From contig JAVBXN010000021.1 in the NCBI GenBank assembly GCA_030824515.1, positions 124,001 to 188,000 of the forward strand: a stretch of DNA of 64,000 nt, read 5' to 3'. Each line of letters opens with the position of its first letter. Position 1 is the stretch's first letter. This document shows, piece after piece, positions 43,835 through 52,175 of the stretch. The notes under the pieces were generated by a model. The model saw only the letters and a program-made list of their open reading frames with translations. It did no database searches and was not told the DNA's origin. The position numbers and the translations under genes are program-made. The stretch comes from Pelobacter sp. (lineage in GTDB: Bacteria; Desulfobacterota; Desulfuromonadia; Geobacterales; Pseudopelobacteraceae).

Positions 43835-45225
43835 GACTGTTGTTCCTCCCATGGAAACATTTTGCCTGGATTCAATATATTGTTCGGATCAAGAGCTGCC
43901 TTGATGGCCTTCATCGCGCCGATCTGCTGCGGGGACAATTCCAGCTCGATGTAGGGCGCCTTGGAAAGGCCGACGCCGTGCTCGCCCGACATGGTGCCAT
44001 TCAGGTCCAGCGCCGCCTGGAACACCTCGCGGATCGCCTGGTGCGCCTTGTCGTCCATACCGGGGATATCCTTGTCGATCATGATATTGACATGGATATT
44101 GCCGTCGCCGGCATGGCCGAAGTTGACGATCGGAATATCATATTTCTGCTGGATCTTTTCGATCGTGCGGATCACATCCGGAACCTTGCTGCGCGGCACG
44201 ACGATGTCCTCGTTGTACTTGGTGGGATTAATGTCCCGCAGCGACGGCGACACCAGACGCCGCACACGCCAGAGCTCTTCAGACTCGGCGGCGTCCTTGG
44301 CGGCACGGAACTGCACCAGCCCCAGCGGCGTTATCAGTTCGTGAATCCTGGCCGCCTGTTTCTCGATCAGGTCGCGGTCGCCGTCCACCTCGATCAGCAG
44401 CACAGCCCTGCCCTCCGCCGGAATCCCCAGACTAAAGCGCCGCTCGACGCACTGCAGCGTGGCATAGTCCATGAATTCCAGCGTGGTCGGAATGATCTTG
44501 TTGCCGATGATCGTCGACACCGCCTTGGCGGCTCCGTCGATCGAATCAAAGATGGTCAGCATGGTTTTCTTCGCGTCCGGGAACGGCAGCAGCTTGAAGA
44601 TGATCTTGGTCATCACCCCCAGCGTCCCTTCGCTGCCGCACAACAGGCGGGTCATGTCATAGCCGACCACGGCCTTGTAGGTCTCGCCTCCGACGCGGAT
44701 GATCTCGCCGGTCGGCAGCACCACCTCCAGCCCCATCACGAAGTCACGGGTGACGCCATACTTGACGCAGCGCGGACCGCCGGCGTTCTCGGCCACGTTG
44801 CCCCCCAGGGTCGAAAACTTGAGCGAAGCCGGATCGGGCGGATAGAACAGACCCAGCTTCTCGACCGCGATCTGGAACTGTTCGGTAACGACCCCAGGCT
44901 CAACCTCGGCGATCAGGTTTTCGGTATCGATCCGCAGGATGCGGTTCATGCGGGTCGTCACCAGCACGACACCGCCCGCCTTCGGCAGCGATCCGCCGGT
45001 AAATCCGCTCCCCGCGCCGCGCGGGAAAACCGGGAAATGCTCGCGGTTGGCCAGTTTGAGGACAGCCGAAACCTCGTCGGCATTGGCCGGGTGTACAACC
45101 GCATCCGGCAGGAATTCCATCTGGGTGGCGTCATAGCCGTAGCAGATCATGTCCTGTTTACTGGTGGCAATATTTTCCTGTCCGACTATAGCCGTCAATT
45201 GATTGATCAGACGCGCGTCCAGCAT
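43831..45225 (-). CDS. FAD-linked D-lactate/glycolate oxidase (GlcD family)
   Basis: The 464-residue enzyme has a PCMH-type FAD domain (VFPRGAGSGFTGGSLPKAGGVVL, then LGGNVAENAGGPRCVKYGVT) and the FAD-oxidase C-terminal domain (NFGHAGDGNIHVNIM, MSGEHGVGLSKAPYI). It should oxidise a 2-hydroxyacid such as D-lactate or glycolate, passing electrons to quinone or an Fe-S partner. No GlcE or GlcF-type subunits are adjacent, so it may act alone. It is the first gene of the operon ending at the 42138-42168 terminator. Confidence 0.9.
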   Translation of the reverse strand: MLDARLINQLTAIVGQENIATSKQDMICYGYDATQMEFLPDAVVHPANADEVSAVLKLANREHFPVFPRGAGSGFTGGSLPKAGGVVLVTTRMNRILRIDTENLIAEVEPGVVTEQFQIAVEKLGLFYPPDPASLKFSTLGGNVAENAGGPRCVKYGVTRDFVMGLEVVLPTGEIIRVGGETYKAVVGYDMTRLLCGSEGTLGVMTKIIFKLLPFPDAKKTMLTIFDSIDGAAKAVSTIIGNKIIPTTLEFMDYATLQCVERRFSLGIPAEGRAVLLIEVDGDRDLIEKQAARIHELITPLGLVQFRAAKDAAESEELWRVRRLVSPSLRDINPTKYNEDIVVPRSKVPDVIRTIEKIQQKYDIPIVNFGHAGDGNIHVNIMIDKDIPGMDDKAHQAIREVFQAALDLNGTMSGEHGVGLSKAPYIELELSPQQIGAMKAIKAALDPNNILNPGKMFPWEEQQS

Positions 45226-45501
45226 ATAAGAAACCTTTCATCGATTCAGATGTAATGAATCAAGATACATGATCCGGGTGCTTTTCTGCAAGGCAGTTTT
45301 GCTTCCAGCCGAAATCGCCGGAGTTCATTGCATAAGACAATAACCGGATTGAAACACCTGATACCCTCAAGGACATATTAATAACAATCACAACTTGAAT
45401 TAAAAGACGAAAACCGGAATAATCACAAGCGAGTAATATCACCGCTGTGCTGGTATTAAATATCTGTCTCCGGACTCAGGGGAACAAGGAGGAAGCAATC
45501 A

Positions 45502-46260
45502 ATGGATCATTTCCTGGCAACGCTAAAAGAGACTGTCAACCCGGCAACACAACCGGTCGGGGTCAATCTGGTGCGTGATCCGGCCCTGCTCGAAGGGAAA
45601 AAGGTCAGGCTGAGGGGAGAACGGCTGGCGATCTGCCAGCAGATCGCCTATAGCCGGATGTATTCCTGGTCAACCTGGACCGATGCAGCCACCGCACATT
45701 GCGTGATCGGCGCCTGTTGCACGGGCTTGATAGCCACCCCGCAGAGAATTGCCGATGGCACGGTCAACGCCGGTGTGTACCAGGAGAACCTGCAGGCAGC
45801 GGCAGCCATGCAGGGGCTGATGCCGCGCGTTAAAACCGGCGTCATGGGTGTATTGACATACCCGTTGTCAAGGCCGGTGGAAGGAGTGGTTCCCGATCTG
45901 GTGGTCATCTATGTAAATTCCGCACAGGCGATGCGCTTTACCCAGGCTTTTCTTTACCAACAGGGTGGCGAATTTGTCATGAAAACATCCGGGGATGCCG
46001 GCGTTTGCTCCCGGGCTGTTGCTCAAGTCGCATTAACCGGCGAACCGGCGGTTGAAATCCCCTGCATGGGGGATCGGCGTTTTGCCGCGGCCCAGGACCA
46101 TGAACTGATTGTCGGCATTCCATTCGGATGGCTGGAGAGAACAGCCGCCGGTCTGGCGGCAACCCATAAGGCCGGCATCCGTTATCCGATACCGCATCAG
46201 ATCCCGACCGCCTGCGACTTGCCGCCGGACTATATTACCGGTGAAAATGATGTCAAATAA
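45502..46260 (+). CDS. DUF169 family protein
   Basis: The 252-residue protein has the DUF169 pattern: PVGVNLVRD near the start, GERLAICQQIAYSR, CVIGACCTGL, and later PDLVVIYVNSAQAMRFTQAFLYQQGG and CMGDRRFAAAQDHELIVGIP. Several conserved cysteines suggest binding of a metal or cofactor. The family is common in anaerobes and has no known function. AAGGAGGAAG gives a strong ribosome site. The next gene overlaps its end. Confidence 0.82.
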   Translation: MDHFLATLKETVNPATQPVGVNLVRDPALLEGKKVRLRGERLAICQQIAYSRMYSWSTWTDAATAHCVIGACCTGLIATPQRIADGTVNAGVYQENLQAAAAMQGLMPRVKTGVMGVLTYPLSRPVEGVVPDLVVIYVNSAQAMRFTQAFLYQQGGEFVMKTSGDAGVCSRAVAQVALTGEPAVEIPCMGDRRFAAAQDHELIVGIPFGWLERTAAGLAATHKAGIRYPIPHQIPTACDLPPDYITGENDVK

Positions 46261-46483
46261 CCGTCAATTGAACATGCTCGACTACAGGTTTCTGATTCCG
46301 GTTGTGCTGCTGCTCGGACTTGCACCATTCTATCCCCGGCCTCATCTGGTCGAGAAAGTCGGAATGTTGATGGCCGGCAATTTGAAAAAACCGATCGATA
46401 TCTTTGACCTGTTCTGGCACGCCTGGCCCTTTGCGCTGCTATCCTATCGGCTTTTCCTGGATATCAGGCAACGGGTTGGATGA
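46250..46483 (+). CDS. Small conserved membrane protein
   Basis: The 77-residue protein has a hydrophobic segment (DYRFLIPVVLLLGLAPF) and a second weaker one (LFWHAWPFALLSYRLFL). It overlaps the DUF169 gene by 11 nt in another frame, so it is probably translationally coupled. The ATGs at 46247 and 46250 are both possible starts. Similar 70-80-residue proteins in Geobacter relatives have no known role (some are loosely labelled RND transporter). Confidence 0.7.
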   Translation: MSNNRQLNMLDYRFLIPVVLLLGLAPFYPRPHLVEKVGMLMAGNLKKPIDIFDLFWHAWPFALLSYRLFLDIRQRVG

Positions 46484-46569
46484 CGAACGCTCCTGCGGAC
46501 AAAATTGACAAAGACTGGAACACAGATTATTGTATTCAAAATACTGAATGTATACAGAGAGGAGTTGTG

Positions 46570-46752
46570 ATGCCGATATTCGAATACACCTGCCTTAAAT
46601 GTGCCCACCGCTTCGAAAAGCTGCAGAAATCCTCAACCGTAACTTCGACAGAGTGTCCCGAGTGCGGTTCTTTAGACGTCAGGAAGGAATTCTCAGCGTT
46701 TTCTTCAGCGGTAAGCTCATCATCCGCCGCAGGTTGTTTCAGCGGTGGCTGA
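46570..46752 (+). CDS. FmdB-type zinc ribbon protein
   Basis: The 60-residue protein begins MPIFEYTCLKCAHRFEKLQK and has a second pair CPECGSLDVRKEFS, the FmdB zinc-ribbon signature, followed by a Ser-rich tail ending AAGCFSGG. GAGGAG before ATG 46570 fixes the start. FmdB proteins are often labelled regulatory but the role is unproven. Confidence 0.88.
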   Translation: MPIFEYTCLKCAHRFEKLQKSSTVTSTECPECGSLDVRKEFSAFSSAVSSSSAAGCFSGG

Positions 46753-46761
46753 AGGCCGCAC

Positions 46762-46780
46762 TGACGCCAGGCTGGCGTCA
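46762..46780. terminator. Hairpin after the FmdB-type gene
   Basis: TGACGCCA-ggc-TGGCGTCA is a perfect 8-bp stem 10 bp after the stop codon. No T-run follows, so termination would be weak. Confidence 0.5.
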
Positions 46781-46970
46781 CTTGATACAAACCATTAGTT
46801 GCCACTGTCGAAAATTATTACAATACAATATTTGTATTTCTGTATTTTCGGATAGTTAGGAACAATTGGGCAATAATTCCCCAGAAATTGCTGTCGAAAA
46901 AACTGACAGTTTGACCAGAACATCTGGCACTGACAGATCCAACCTCTATAAAATTAGCATGATATAACCG

Positions 46971-46986
46971 TGGCACAAAACTTGCT
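46971..46986 (+). promoter_or_regulatory. Sigma-54 promoter of PEP-CTERM gene 1
   Basis: TGGCAC-AAAAC-TTGCT matches the -24/-12 consensus perfectly (GG-N10-GC). It lies 45 bp before the start codon at 47031. An inverted repeat CTGTC-N9-GACAG at 46891-46909, about 60-80 bp upstream, is a candidate activator site. Confidence 0.85.
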
Positions 46987-47030
46987 GTCATATTGGCTAC
47001 TTATGTTAATAATCACCAGGGAGGGTGAAA

Positions 47031-47714
47031 ATGAAGAAAGCAATTATCACAATGGTATCAGTGCTGTTTCTGCTGGTTACCATGGCAACGGCAAATGCGA
47101 CTGTTTACACATCCACAGGCACCGCCTCGGCCGACTTTGTTTTTAGCGGATTTGACAATAACAATCCGCTCAAACTATCGTTATCCAATATTGTAGTCTC
47201 CGGCACACCAAACCTGCCACCATATCCGGGCCTGTATGACTGGTCTCTTGATGTCACCAGGTTTGCCGTCACTCTTGGCGGAGGTGGTTCGTTTGCGGTT
47301 GGTCCGCTAGCCACAATCGATATAGGCACCTATGCTCTTCCGCCACTTACCACTCCAGGCTCAACAAATCTAGGAAACGTTATAATTCCTTTTGCACTCT
47401 TCGGACAGGGCTCTGGTTCCCTTGCTCTGGACAATCTCACGGTGGGCTGGAGTAATCTTACCACCAGCAGCACTGGCAGTGCCATCGACTTCACCATCAC
47501 TGCTGATGACATGACCGAATTGAAAGGATACCTGTGTTACCTGGACAATCTGGCGCAGACTGATCTGGGAGCACCGGACGGTATTGGCTCCGGTCACATC
47601 GAATTTGCCGGTTCCCTGACGGCGGCTCCCGTACCCGAGCCCTCCTCGGTAATTCTCCTTGGTATTGGCCTGATCGGGCTTGCGGGAGCATGCAGGAAAA
47701 GATTCAGGAGATAA
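47031..47714 (+). CDS. PEP-CTERM sorting-domain protein
   Basis: The 227-residue secreted protein has a signal peptide (about 1-24, ending ATANAT). A Ser/Thr/Gly/Asn-rich beta-type body follows, and a C-terminal sorting signal VPEPSSVILLGIGLIGLAG is followed by a basic tail (CRKRFRR). Such proteins are processed by an exosortase and displayed or released with exopolysaccharide. AGGGAGGG precedes ATG 47031; a GTG at 47025 is less likely. No exosortase is encoded here. Expression should depend on sigma-54 and an activator, as is known for PrsK/PrsR-controlled PEP-CTERM genes. Confidence 0.9.
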   Translation: MKKAIITMVSVLFLLVTMATANATVYTSTGTASADFVFSGFDNNNPLKLSLSNIVVSGTPNLPPYPGLYDWSLDVTRFAVTLGGGGSFAVGPLATIDIGTYALPPLTTPGSTNLGNVIIPFALFGQGSGSLALDNLTVGWSNLTTSSTGSAIDFTITADDMTELKGYLCYLDNLAQTDLGAPDGIGSGHIEFAGSLTAAPVPEPSSVILLGIGLIGLAGACRKRFRR

Positions 47715-47740
47715 TCAGCCGGCATAAAGCAGCTTCATGG

Positions 47741-47773
47741 AAAGGCAAAGCCATTACCGGCTTTGCCTTTTTT
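47741..47773 (+). terminator. Intrinsic terminator of PEP-CTERM gene 1
   Basis: AAAGGCAAAGCC-attacc-GGCTTTGCCTTT with a continuing T-run is a perfect 12-bp stem, 27 bp after the stop codon. Confidence 0.92.
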
Positions 47774-47836
47774 GTGCGCCAGGCACTGCACTTCCGGACT
47801 CAAAACAATAAGGTAAGCTTAACCTGTAAACGGCAA

Positions 47837-47995
47837 TTAACCGCCGAGAAAAGCGGATGCACGCCGATAAAACCTGGACTTGAATCAAAAAATTAACACC
47901 TATATGGATTAAACCCGTATTTTGTTGAAACTTTTGATTTCTCGTTTAGAAGCGCCTACTTCTGACGGGGTGTATCGGCGTTCATCGGCGGTTAA
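47837..47995. repeat. Palindromic intergenic repeat (TTAACCGCCGA type)
   Basis: TTAACCGCCGA (47837-47847) and ACGCCGATA (47861-47869) recur inverted as TATCGGCGT (47973-47981) and TCGGCGGTTAA (47985-47995), with AACCTGG/CCAGGTT further matched just outside the right arm. The interval 47774-48085 holds no gene, and this looks like a dispersed palindromic element of a kind seen in Geobacter-group genomes. Confidence 0.6.
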
Positions 47996-48085
47996 CAGCT
48001 TCTTCCAGGTTTAAACACTTCCCATTGCGGCACACTTTTGTGATACAAGGTTTACTCAAATTTCCCCAGGAATAAGATCCCCATC

Positions 48086-49333
48086 GTGTCCAACGAACCC
48101 GGCACAAAACCATCGCTCCCCGCCAGCCTCCACTACGGCTGGATCATCGTCGCCGTCGGCTCGCTGGTACTGTTCTCCTGTTTCGGGCTGGCCCGCTATG
48201 CCTATGCGATGCTGATTCCGGGGATGCAGGCGGGACTCAAGCTCTCCTACGACCGGATCGGCTTTATCGGCACCGCCAATTTCGTCGGTTACCTGCTGTC
48301 GGTGATACTGGCGCCGCCGGTTATGCGCCGGCTGCGGCCGCGCGCCACAATTGCATCCGGGCTGCTGCTGCTCAGCCTCTGCATGCTCGGCATCAGCGCC
48401 AGCAGCAACTTTTTCACGGTGATTTTCCTCTATACGCTGGTGGGTATGGGGGGCGGTTTCGCCAACATCCCGATGATGGCGCTGGTGACCTGCTGGTTCC
48501 GCAGTGAGCAACGCGGGAAGGCCGCCGGACTGGTGATCGGCGGCAATGGAGCCGGCATCATTCTGGCCGGTTTTTTGGTCCCTCAGTTGAATCGGCTGTA
48601 CGGGTCCGAGGGGTGGCGCAGCGGCTGGCTGATCCTGGGGCTGATCTGCCTGGCGGTGGCCGGCTGCGCGGCGCTGCTGCTACGCAACCATCCGGGCGAA
48701 CTGGGCCTTGAACCGGTCGGCAAGCCGCTGCCGCCGGCCGAAAGCCAGCTTAAAAGCCGCGAACGGCGGGGGGACGGCGCCATCCTGCTGCGCCTGGGGC
48801 TGCTCTACCTAGCTTTCGGGGCAACCTTCATGGTCTTCGGCACCTTCATCGTCACCACCATGGTCAACGAATACGGTTTCAGCGAGGCAAAAGCCGGACT
48901 CTACTGGTCGTGGGTCGGAGTGTTCAGCCTGTTCTCCGGAGTCAGCTTCGGAGCGCTCTCCGACCGAGTCGGCCGCAAATGGGGGCTGGCAACCGTGTTC
49001 CTGGTGCAGTCGGCCGCCTATCTGCTGGCGGGACTGAAACTTGGCAACACAACCCTGGTGATCTCGATCGTCCTGTACGGTCTGGCGGTCTTCGCGATTC
49101 CAGCCATCATGGCGGCGGCCATCGGCGACTACCTGGGCCTGTCACGGGCCGCGTCGGCTTTTGCCACTGTCACGCTCTTCTTCGCCTTCGGCCAGTCGGC
49201 CGGCCCGGCGCTGGCGGGAATGATCGCCAGGGCGACCAACTCCTTCTGCAGCGCCTACCTGCTGGCGTCACTGATTACCGCGGCCGCGGCCATCTTCGCG
49301 GCAACGCTGCCGCCGCCACGCAGCGATGTCTGA
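48086..49333 (+). CDS. MFS transporter (YbfB/OFA-like)
   Basis: The 415-residue carrier has 12 membrane helices in two halves, with the MFS loop motif GALSDRVGRKWGL between TM8 and TM9. Features such as YAYAMLIPGMQAGLKLSYDRIGFIGTAN point to a broad anion/organic acid subfamily. It starts at GTG 48086. It is a single gene, convergent with the riboswitch-controlled gene and 6 bp from its end. The substrate is unknown. Confidence 0.87.
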   Translation: MSNEPGTKPSLPASLHYGWIIVAVGSLVLFSCFGLARYAYAMLIPGMQAGLKLSYDRIGFIGTANFVGYLLSVILAPPVMRRLRPRATIASGLLLLSLCMLGISASSNFFTVIFLYTLVGMGGGFANIPMMALVTCWFRSEQRGKAAGLVIGGNGAGIILAGFLVPQLNRLYGSEGWRSGWLILGLICLAVAGCAALLLRNHPGELGLEPVGKPLPPAESQLKSRERRGDGAILLRLGLLYLAFGATFMVFGTFIVTTMVNEYGFSEAKAGLYWSWVGVFSLFSGVSFGALSDRVGRKWGLATVFLVQSAAYLLAGLKLGNTTLVISIVLYGLAVFAIPAIMAAAIGDYLGLSRAASAFATVTLFFAFGQSAGPALAGMIARATNSFCSAYLLASLITAAAAIFAATLPPPRSDV

Positions 49334-49339
49334 ATGACG

Positions 49340-50191
49340 TCAGGCCGCCAGCTTGAGCGCCTCCGATGCCAGAATTATCCGCTCATCCTCCAGGGTCACC
49401 GCGTGCGCGTTGTGATCGATAATCTCGTAGAGCCTGACGTACTTCTCTACTTCGGCGGCGGTTGCGGTCTTGCGCCCGTAATACTTGCCCGATTGAGGAA
49501 AGACCTCGGTTACCATGTGATCGTCATAAATGCCGAAATCAAATGAGCTGTTGGTATCGCGGCCGCTGATGTCGTTGGCCAGGGGCAATTCGCCGCGGAA
49601 GGCGACCCGCACGTCGATGCCGTCGCGGTACTGGGCCAGCAGGATCCTCTGGGCCTCGGGCTCGGCCATTTCCTCGCGGTTTATCACGAAGATGCGGGTT
49701 ATGGCCACCCCCCGCTCCAACGCCCGCAGGTTGGACTGGTAAAAGTTCATCAGCGCGCCGCGTGTATGCCAGCCGACGGTGAGCGGGTCCACCGCTTTAA
49801 GTCGCTGCAGCGATATATCGGTGCACTTGGCTCCCTCCAGGTAGTATTCGGTTTCATCGAGCGGCATGTAGCCCTGCTGGAGCAGCAGGATGGTACGCTT
49901 GATCCCGCTCAAAATTTCCTGGGCCTTGACCTGGCATTCCGGATCGTTAATCTGCGCAACTGCAAATGTGATTTCATGCGCCTGGTTATACTGGCTGGTC
50001 AGCTGGCAGCGGGTGTTGTCCAGATCTTCCCTCAGCAGGTAGGTGGCCAGTGAGAGCAGCAGACCGATACCGAAGATGCTGTAAGCCGCCTCCGGGTTGT
50101 GCAGTACAAGGTGAAAGAATATGGCCAGTCCAGAACCGGCCAGAAACTCGATGAATACCGCCATGTGCTGAATTTTTTTGCTTAACTTCAT
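49340..50191 (-). CDS. Riboswitch-controlled membrane protein of unknown function
   Basis: The 283-residue protein has two N-terminal membrane helices (about 11-27 and 32-50, VFIEFLAGSGLAIFF and AAYSIFGIGLLLSLAT). A cytoplasmic alpha/beta domain of about 220 residues follows, with the look of an effector (GVAITRIFVINREEMAEPEAQRILLAQYRDGIDVRVAF, SSFDFGIYDDHMVTEVFPQ). I do not recognise the family. The start at 50191 follows GGAGG; an in-frame ATG further upstream lies within the terminator region of the riboswitch. Control by a cyclic dinucleotide riboswitch implies a role in surface life or electron transfer. Confidence 0.75.
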   Translation of the reverse strand: MKLSKKIQHMAVFIEFLAGSGLAIFFHLVLHNPEAAYSIFGIGLLLSLATYLLREDLDNTRCQLTSQYNQAHEITFAVAQINDPECQVKAQEILSGIKRTILLLQQGYMPLDETEYYLEGAKCTDISLQRLKAVDPLTVGWHTRGALMNFYQSNLRALERGVAITRIFVINREEMAEPEAQRILLAQYRDGIDVRVAFRGELPLANDISGRDTNSSFDFGIYDDHMVTEVFPQSGKYYGRKTATAAEVEKYVRLYEIIDHNAHAVTLEDERIILASEALKLAA

Positions 50192-50228
50192 TTTGAGCCT
50201 CCACTCTTTAGTGCTGCTTTGCCGGCAA

Positions 50229-50284
50229 TAAAAAAAGCCGGATCGCACACTATCCGATTTAATTGATAGTTCGGCGACCCGGCT
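50229..50284 (-). terminator. Riboswitch expression-platform terminator
   Basis: On the minus strand AGCCGGgTCG, the last strand of the aptamer (50284-50275), can pair with CGAtCCGGCT (50245-50236), which runs into seven Ts. Folding of the ligand-bound aptamer would use the same strand and prevent the terminator, suggesting an ON switch. Confidence 0.75.
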
Positions 50285-50346
50285 ATCTCGTGGAGACCCT
50301 GGGCTTTCCGTCCCATCCTCGCGGATGGTTTAGTAGTATCGCTATC
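50265..50346 (-). ncRNA. GEMM-I (cyclic dinucleotide) riboswitch aptamer
   Basis: Read on the minus strand, AAACCATCC-GCGA-GGATGGGACGGAAAGCC reproduces the first GEMM hairpin with a GNRA tetraloop and the conserved GGACG-AAAGCC joining segment. The second hairpin GGGTCTC-cac-GAGATAGCCGGGTCGCCG and a closing helix GATAG/CTATC follow. The ligand is c-di-GMP or, as in several Geobacter copies, cyclic AMP-GMP. I cannot decide between them by eye. It lies upstream of the membrane protein gene ending at 49340. Confidence 0.85.
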
Positions 50347-50371
50347 GCAAGTTCATTGCTTACTTGGGCGC

Positions 50372-50400
50372 ACCATACCTACTGCCAGCAGATTTGTCAA
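50372..50400 (-). promoter_or_regulatory. Sigma-70 promoter of the riboswitch transcript
   Basis: On the minus strand TTGACA (50400-50395), a 17-bp spacer and TATGGT (50377-50372) place the transcription start about 20 nt before the aptamer. Nothing else is recognised between 50401 and 50580. Confidence 0.65.
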
Positions 50401-50602
50401 GAACCCAACCGGGCCCGAGTATTCTAAGCAGCCGTAATAATTGTATTTATCCAGCCGTTTTTTACCTGATCGTAACATGTCCCGGGTGGGTCATCAACAT
50501 GGACATGCTTTTTTAATATGGCTATTCCCCGAAGATTCCGTTAGATAATATCAATCCGCATCCAGGCGACAACCCTTCTTGCTGACCCGAAAGGAGCAAA
50601 GC

Positions 50603-50911
50603 ATGCATCTCATCCAGATCCTCCTTCCGCTTTACGATAACGACGGCATTCCCTTTCCCCAGAAACAATACCTGGAGGTCCGCGATGAGCTGACGGAACG
50701 CTTCGGAGGCGTCACCGCCTATCTGCGCTCCCCCGCCGAAGGCCTGTGGCGGGAGACGCCTTCGACGACGGTCCGTGACGAGATCGTGATCTACGAGGTG
50801 ATGACCGGGCAACTGGACCGGAATTGGTGGCGCTCATACCGGGAGGACCTGGCAGAACGTTATCGCCAGGAGATGCTGGTGGTGCGGGTGAGCGAAATAC
50901 ACCTGCTATAG
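50603..50911 (+). CDS. Small hypothetical protein
   Basis: The 102-residue soluble protein starts at ATG 50603 behind AAGGAG. It reads as a dimeric alpha/beta barrel-like fold: LIQILLPLYDNDGIPFP, a helix in DELTERFGGVTAYLRSPAEGLW, then DEIVIYEVMTG and MLVVRVSEIHLL. Proteins of this kind occur widely as uncharacterised single-domain proteins. It is monocistronic. Confidence 0.78.
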   Translation: MHLIQILLPLYDNDGIPFPQKQYLEVRDELTERFGGVTAYLRSPAEGLWRETPSTTVRDEIVIYEVMTGQLDRNWWRSYREDLAERYRQEMLVVRVSEIHLL

Positions 50912-51065
50912 CGCCAGCAGCCATGATAAAGTCAGCTTCAGCCAATTATTCCTGCTTGTCGCTTTAACCGGACAAACAAGACTGATTTTATCTTTTAATT
51001 TGACAAGCAAATCGGTGCGGGAATATAGTTAGATCATGAAAAACCAAACAGAGGAGGGCATTAAA

Positions 51066-51473
51066 ATGAGAGCGCTCAATATTTTGATAAAAACGGTATT
51101 GTCTGGTGTGGTTGCGTCACTGATGCTGGTAAGCCTGGCCGCTGCGGCCACGGTCGAGATCAAGGCCAAGGACGGTATCGGGAATTTTCTGACCGATGAA
51201 AAAGGGATGACCCTGTATCTGTTCAAAAAAGACACTCCGGGCAAGAGCGCCTGCGCAGGGCCCTGCGTTGACAAATGGCCGCTCTTTGCCGCCGAAGTCG
51301 TAACCGTGCCGGCAGGAGTAATTGCCGCCGATTTCGCGGTAATTACACGGGATGACGGCAAGAAGCAGACTACCTACAAAGGTTTGCCGCTATACTACTT
51401 CTTCAAGGATGTAAAACCGGGAGATACGGCTGGCCAGGGCTTTAACACGGTCTGGTACGTGGTCGCACCCTGA
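51066..51473 (+). CDS. Exported COG4315-type repeat protein
   Basis: The 135-residue protein has a signal peptide (about 1-27, SLAAAA). Two copies follow of the repeat found in COG4315/PF03640 proteins: GMTLYLFKKDTPGKSACAG with CVDKWPLF, and GLPLYYFFKDVKPGDTAGQG with WYVV. These are periplasmic or surface proteins of unknown function with a conserved CxGxC-like pair. Start ATG 51066 is behind GGAGGG. Confidence 0.85.
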   Translation: MRALNILIKTVLSGVVASLMLVSLAAAATVEIKAKDGIGNFLTDEKGMTLYLFKKDTPGKSACAGPCVDKWPLFAAEVVTVPAGVIAADFAVITRDDGKKQTTYKGLPLYYFFKDVKPGDTAGQGFNTVWYVVAP

Positions 51474-51497
51474 TTACCGAAGAGATACAGTTGAAGT

Positions 51498-51526
51498 AAA
51501 AAGCCCCGTTAACAGCGGGGCTTTTT
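51498..51526 (+). terminator. Intrinsic terminator
   Basis: AAAAAGCCCCG-ttaacag-CGGGGCTTTTT, a perfect 11-bp stem ending in a T-run, 24 bp after the COG4315-type gene. Confidence 0.92.
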
Positions 51527-51661
51527 CGTTATCTGATCGGTGTAAAAATGAAAAGCTGATAACGGCTGGAGAGTCATACAAAATCCCTGTTGCCAGCGGG
51601 GACGAAACCATCTATTCTTTACCGCGGCAATAATTAAAATCTGATCTGGAGGTTCACAGAG

Positions 51662-52102
51662 ATGCAACGTTTGATGAAAATGGTGATAACCGGAATCCTG
51701 GCGGCACTGATCGCGGTTCCGGCCTATGCTGCGAAAGAAGTGAAAAGTTCCGGCGGCAAGACCGTCACGACCGCTTCAGGGCTGAAGTACACCGATCTGG
51801 TGGTCGGCAAGGGCGCTTCGCCGGTGGCCGGCAAACAGGTCAAGGTGCATTACACCGGCACGCTGGAAAACGGCAAGAAGTTCGACAGTTCGGTTGACCG
51901 CAAGGAACCATTCTCGTTCGTTATCGGCGTCGGCCAGGTTATTCCGGGCTGGGACGAGGGTGTCATGACCATGAAGGTCGGCGGCAAGCGCAAGCTGATC
52001 ATCCCCTCCAAACTCGGTTACGGAGCATCGGGAGCGGGCGGAATCATACCCCCCAACGCCACATTGCTGTTTGACGTGGAACTGCTCGACGTCTCCAAAT
52101 AA
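51662..52102 (+). CDS. FKBP-type peptidyl-prolyl isomerase, exported
   Basis: The 146-residue protein has a signal peptide (about 1-23, AVPAYAAKE). One FKBP domain follows (VKVHYTGTLENGKKFDSS, GVGQVIPGWDEGVMTMKVGGKRKLIIP, LGYGASGAGGIIPPNATLLFDVELL) with the active-site aromatic residues present. It should catalyse proline isomerisation in the periplasm. Confidence 0.94.
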   Translation: MQRLMKMVITGILAALIAVPAYAAKEVKSSGGKTVTTASGLKYTDLVVGKGASPVAGKQVKVHYTGTLENGKKFDSSVDRKEPFSFVIGVGQVIPGWDEGVMTMKVGGKRKLIIPSKLGYGASGAGGIIPPNATLLFDVELLDVSK

Positions 52103-52128
52103 TCAGTACCGTAATCACGCATCACTGA

Positions 52129-52155
52129 ACAGCCCGCCTGCGCGGGCTGTTTTTC
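52129..52155 (+). terminator. Intrinsic terminator of the FKBP gene
   Basis: ACAGCCCGC-ctgc-GCGGGCTGT followed by TTTTC, 26 bp after the stop codon. Confidence 0.92.
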
Positions 52156-52175
52156 TTTAACACCGGAGAGAACGC

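Noticed and set aside
43840-45255. 471-codon plus-strand open frame over the FAD oxidase
   Set aside because: Antisense shadow; the minus-strand frame carries unmistakable FAD-binding motifs and is in an operon.
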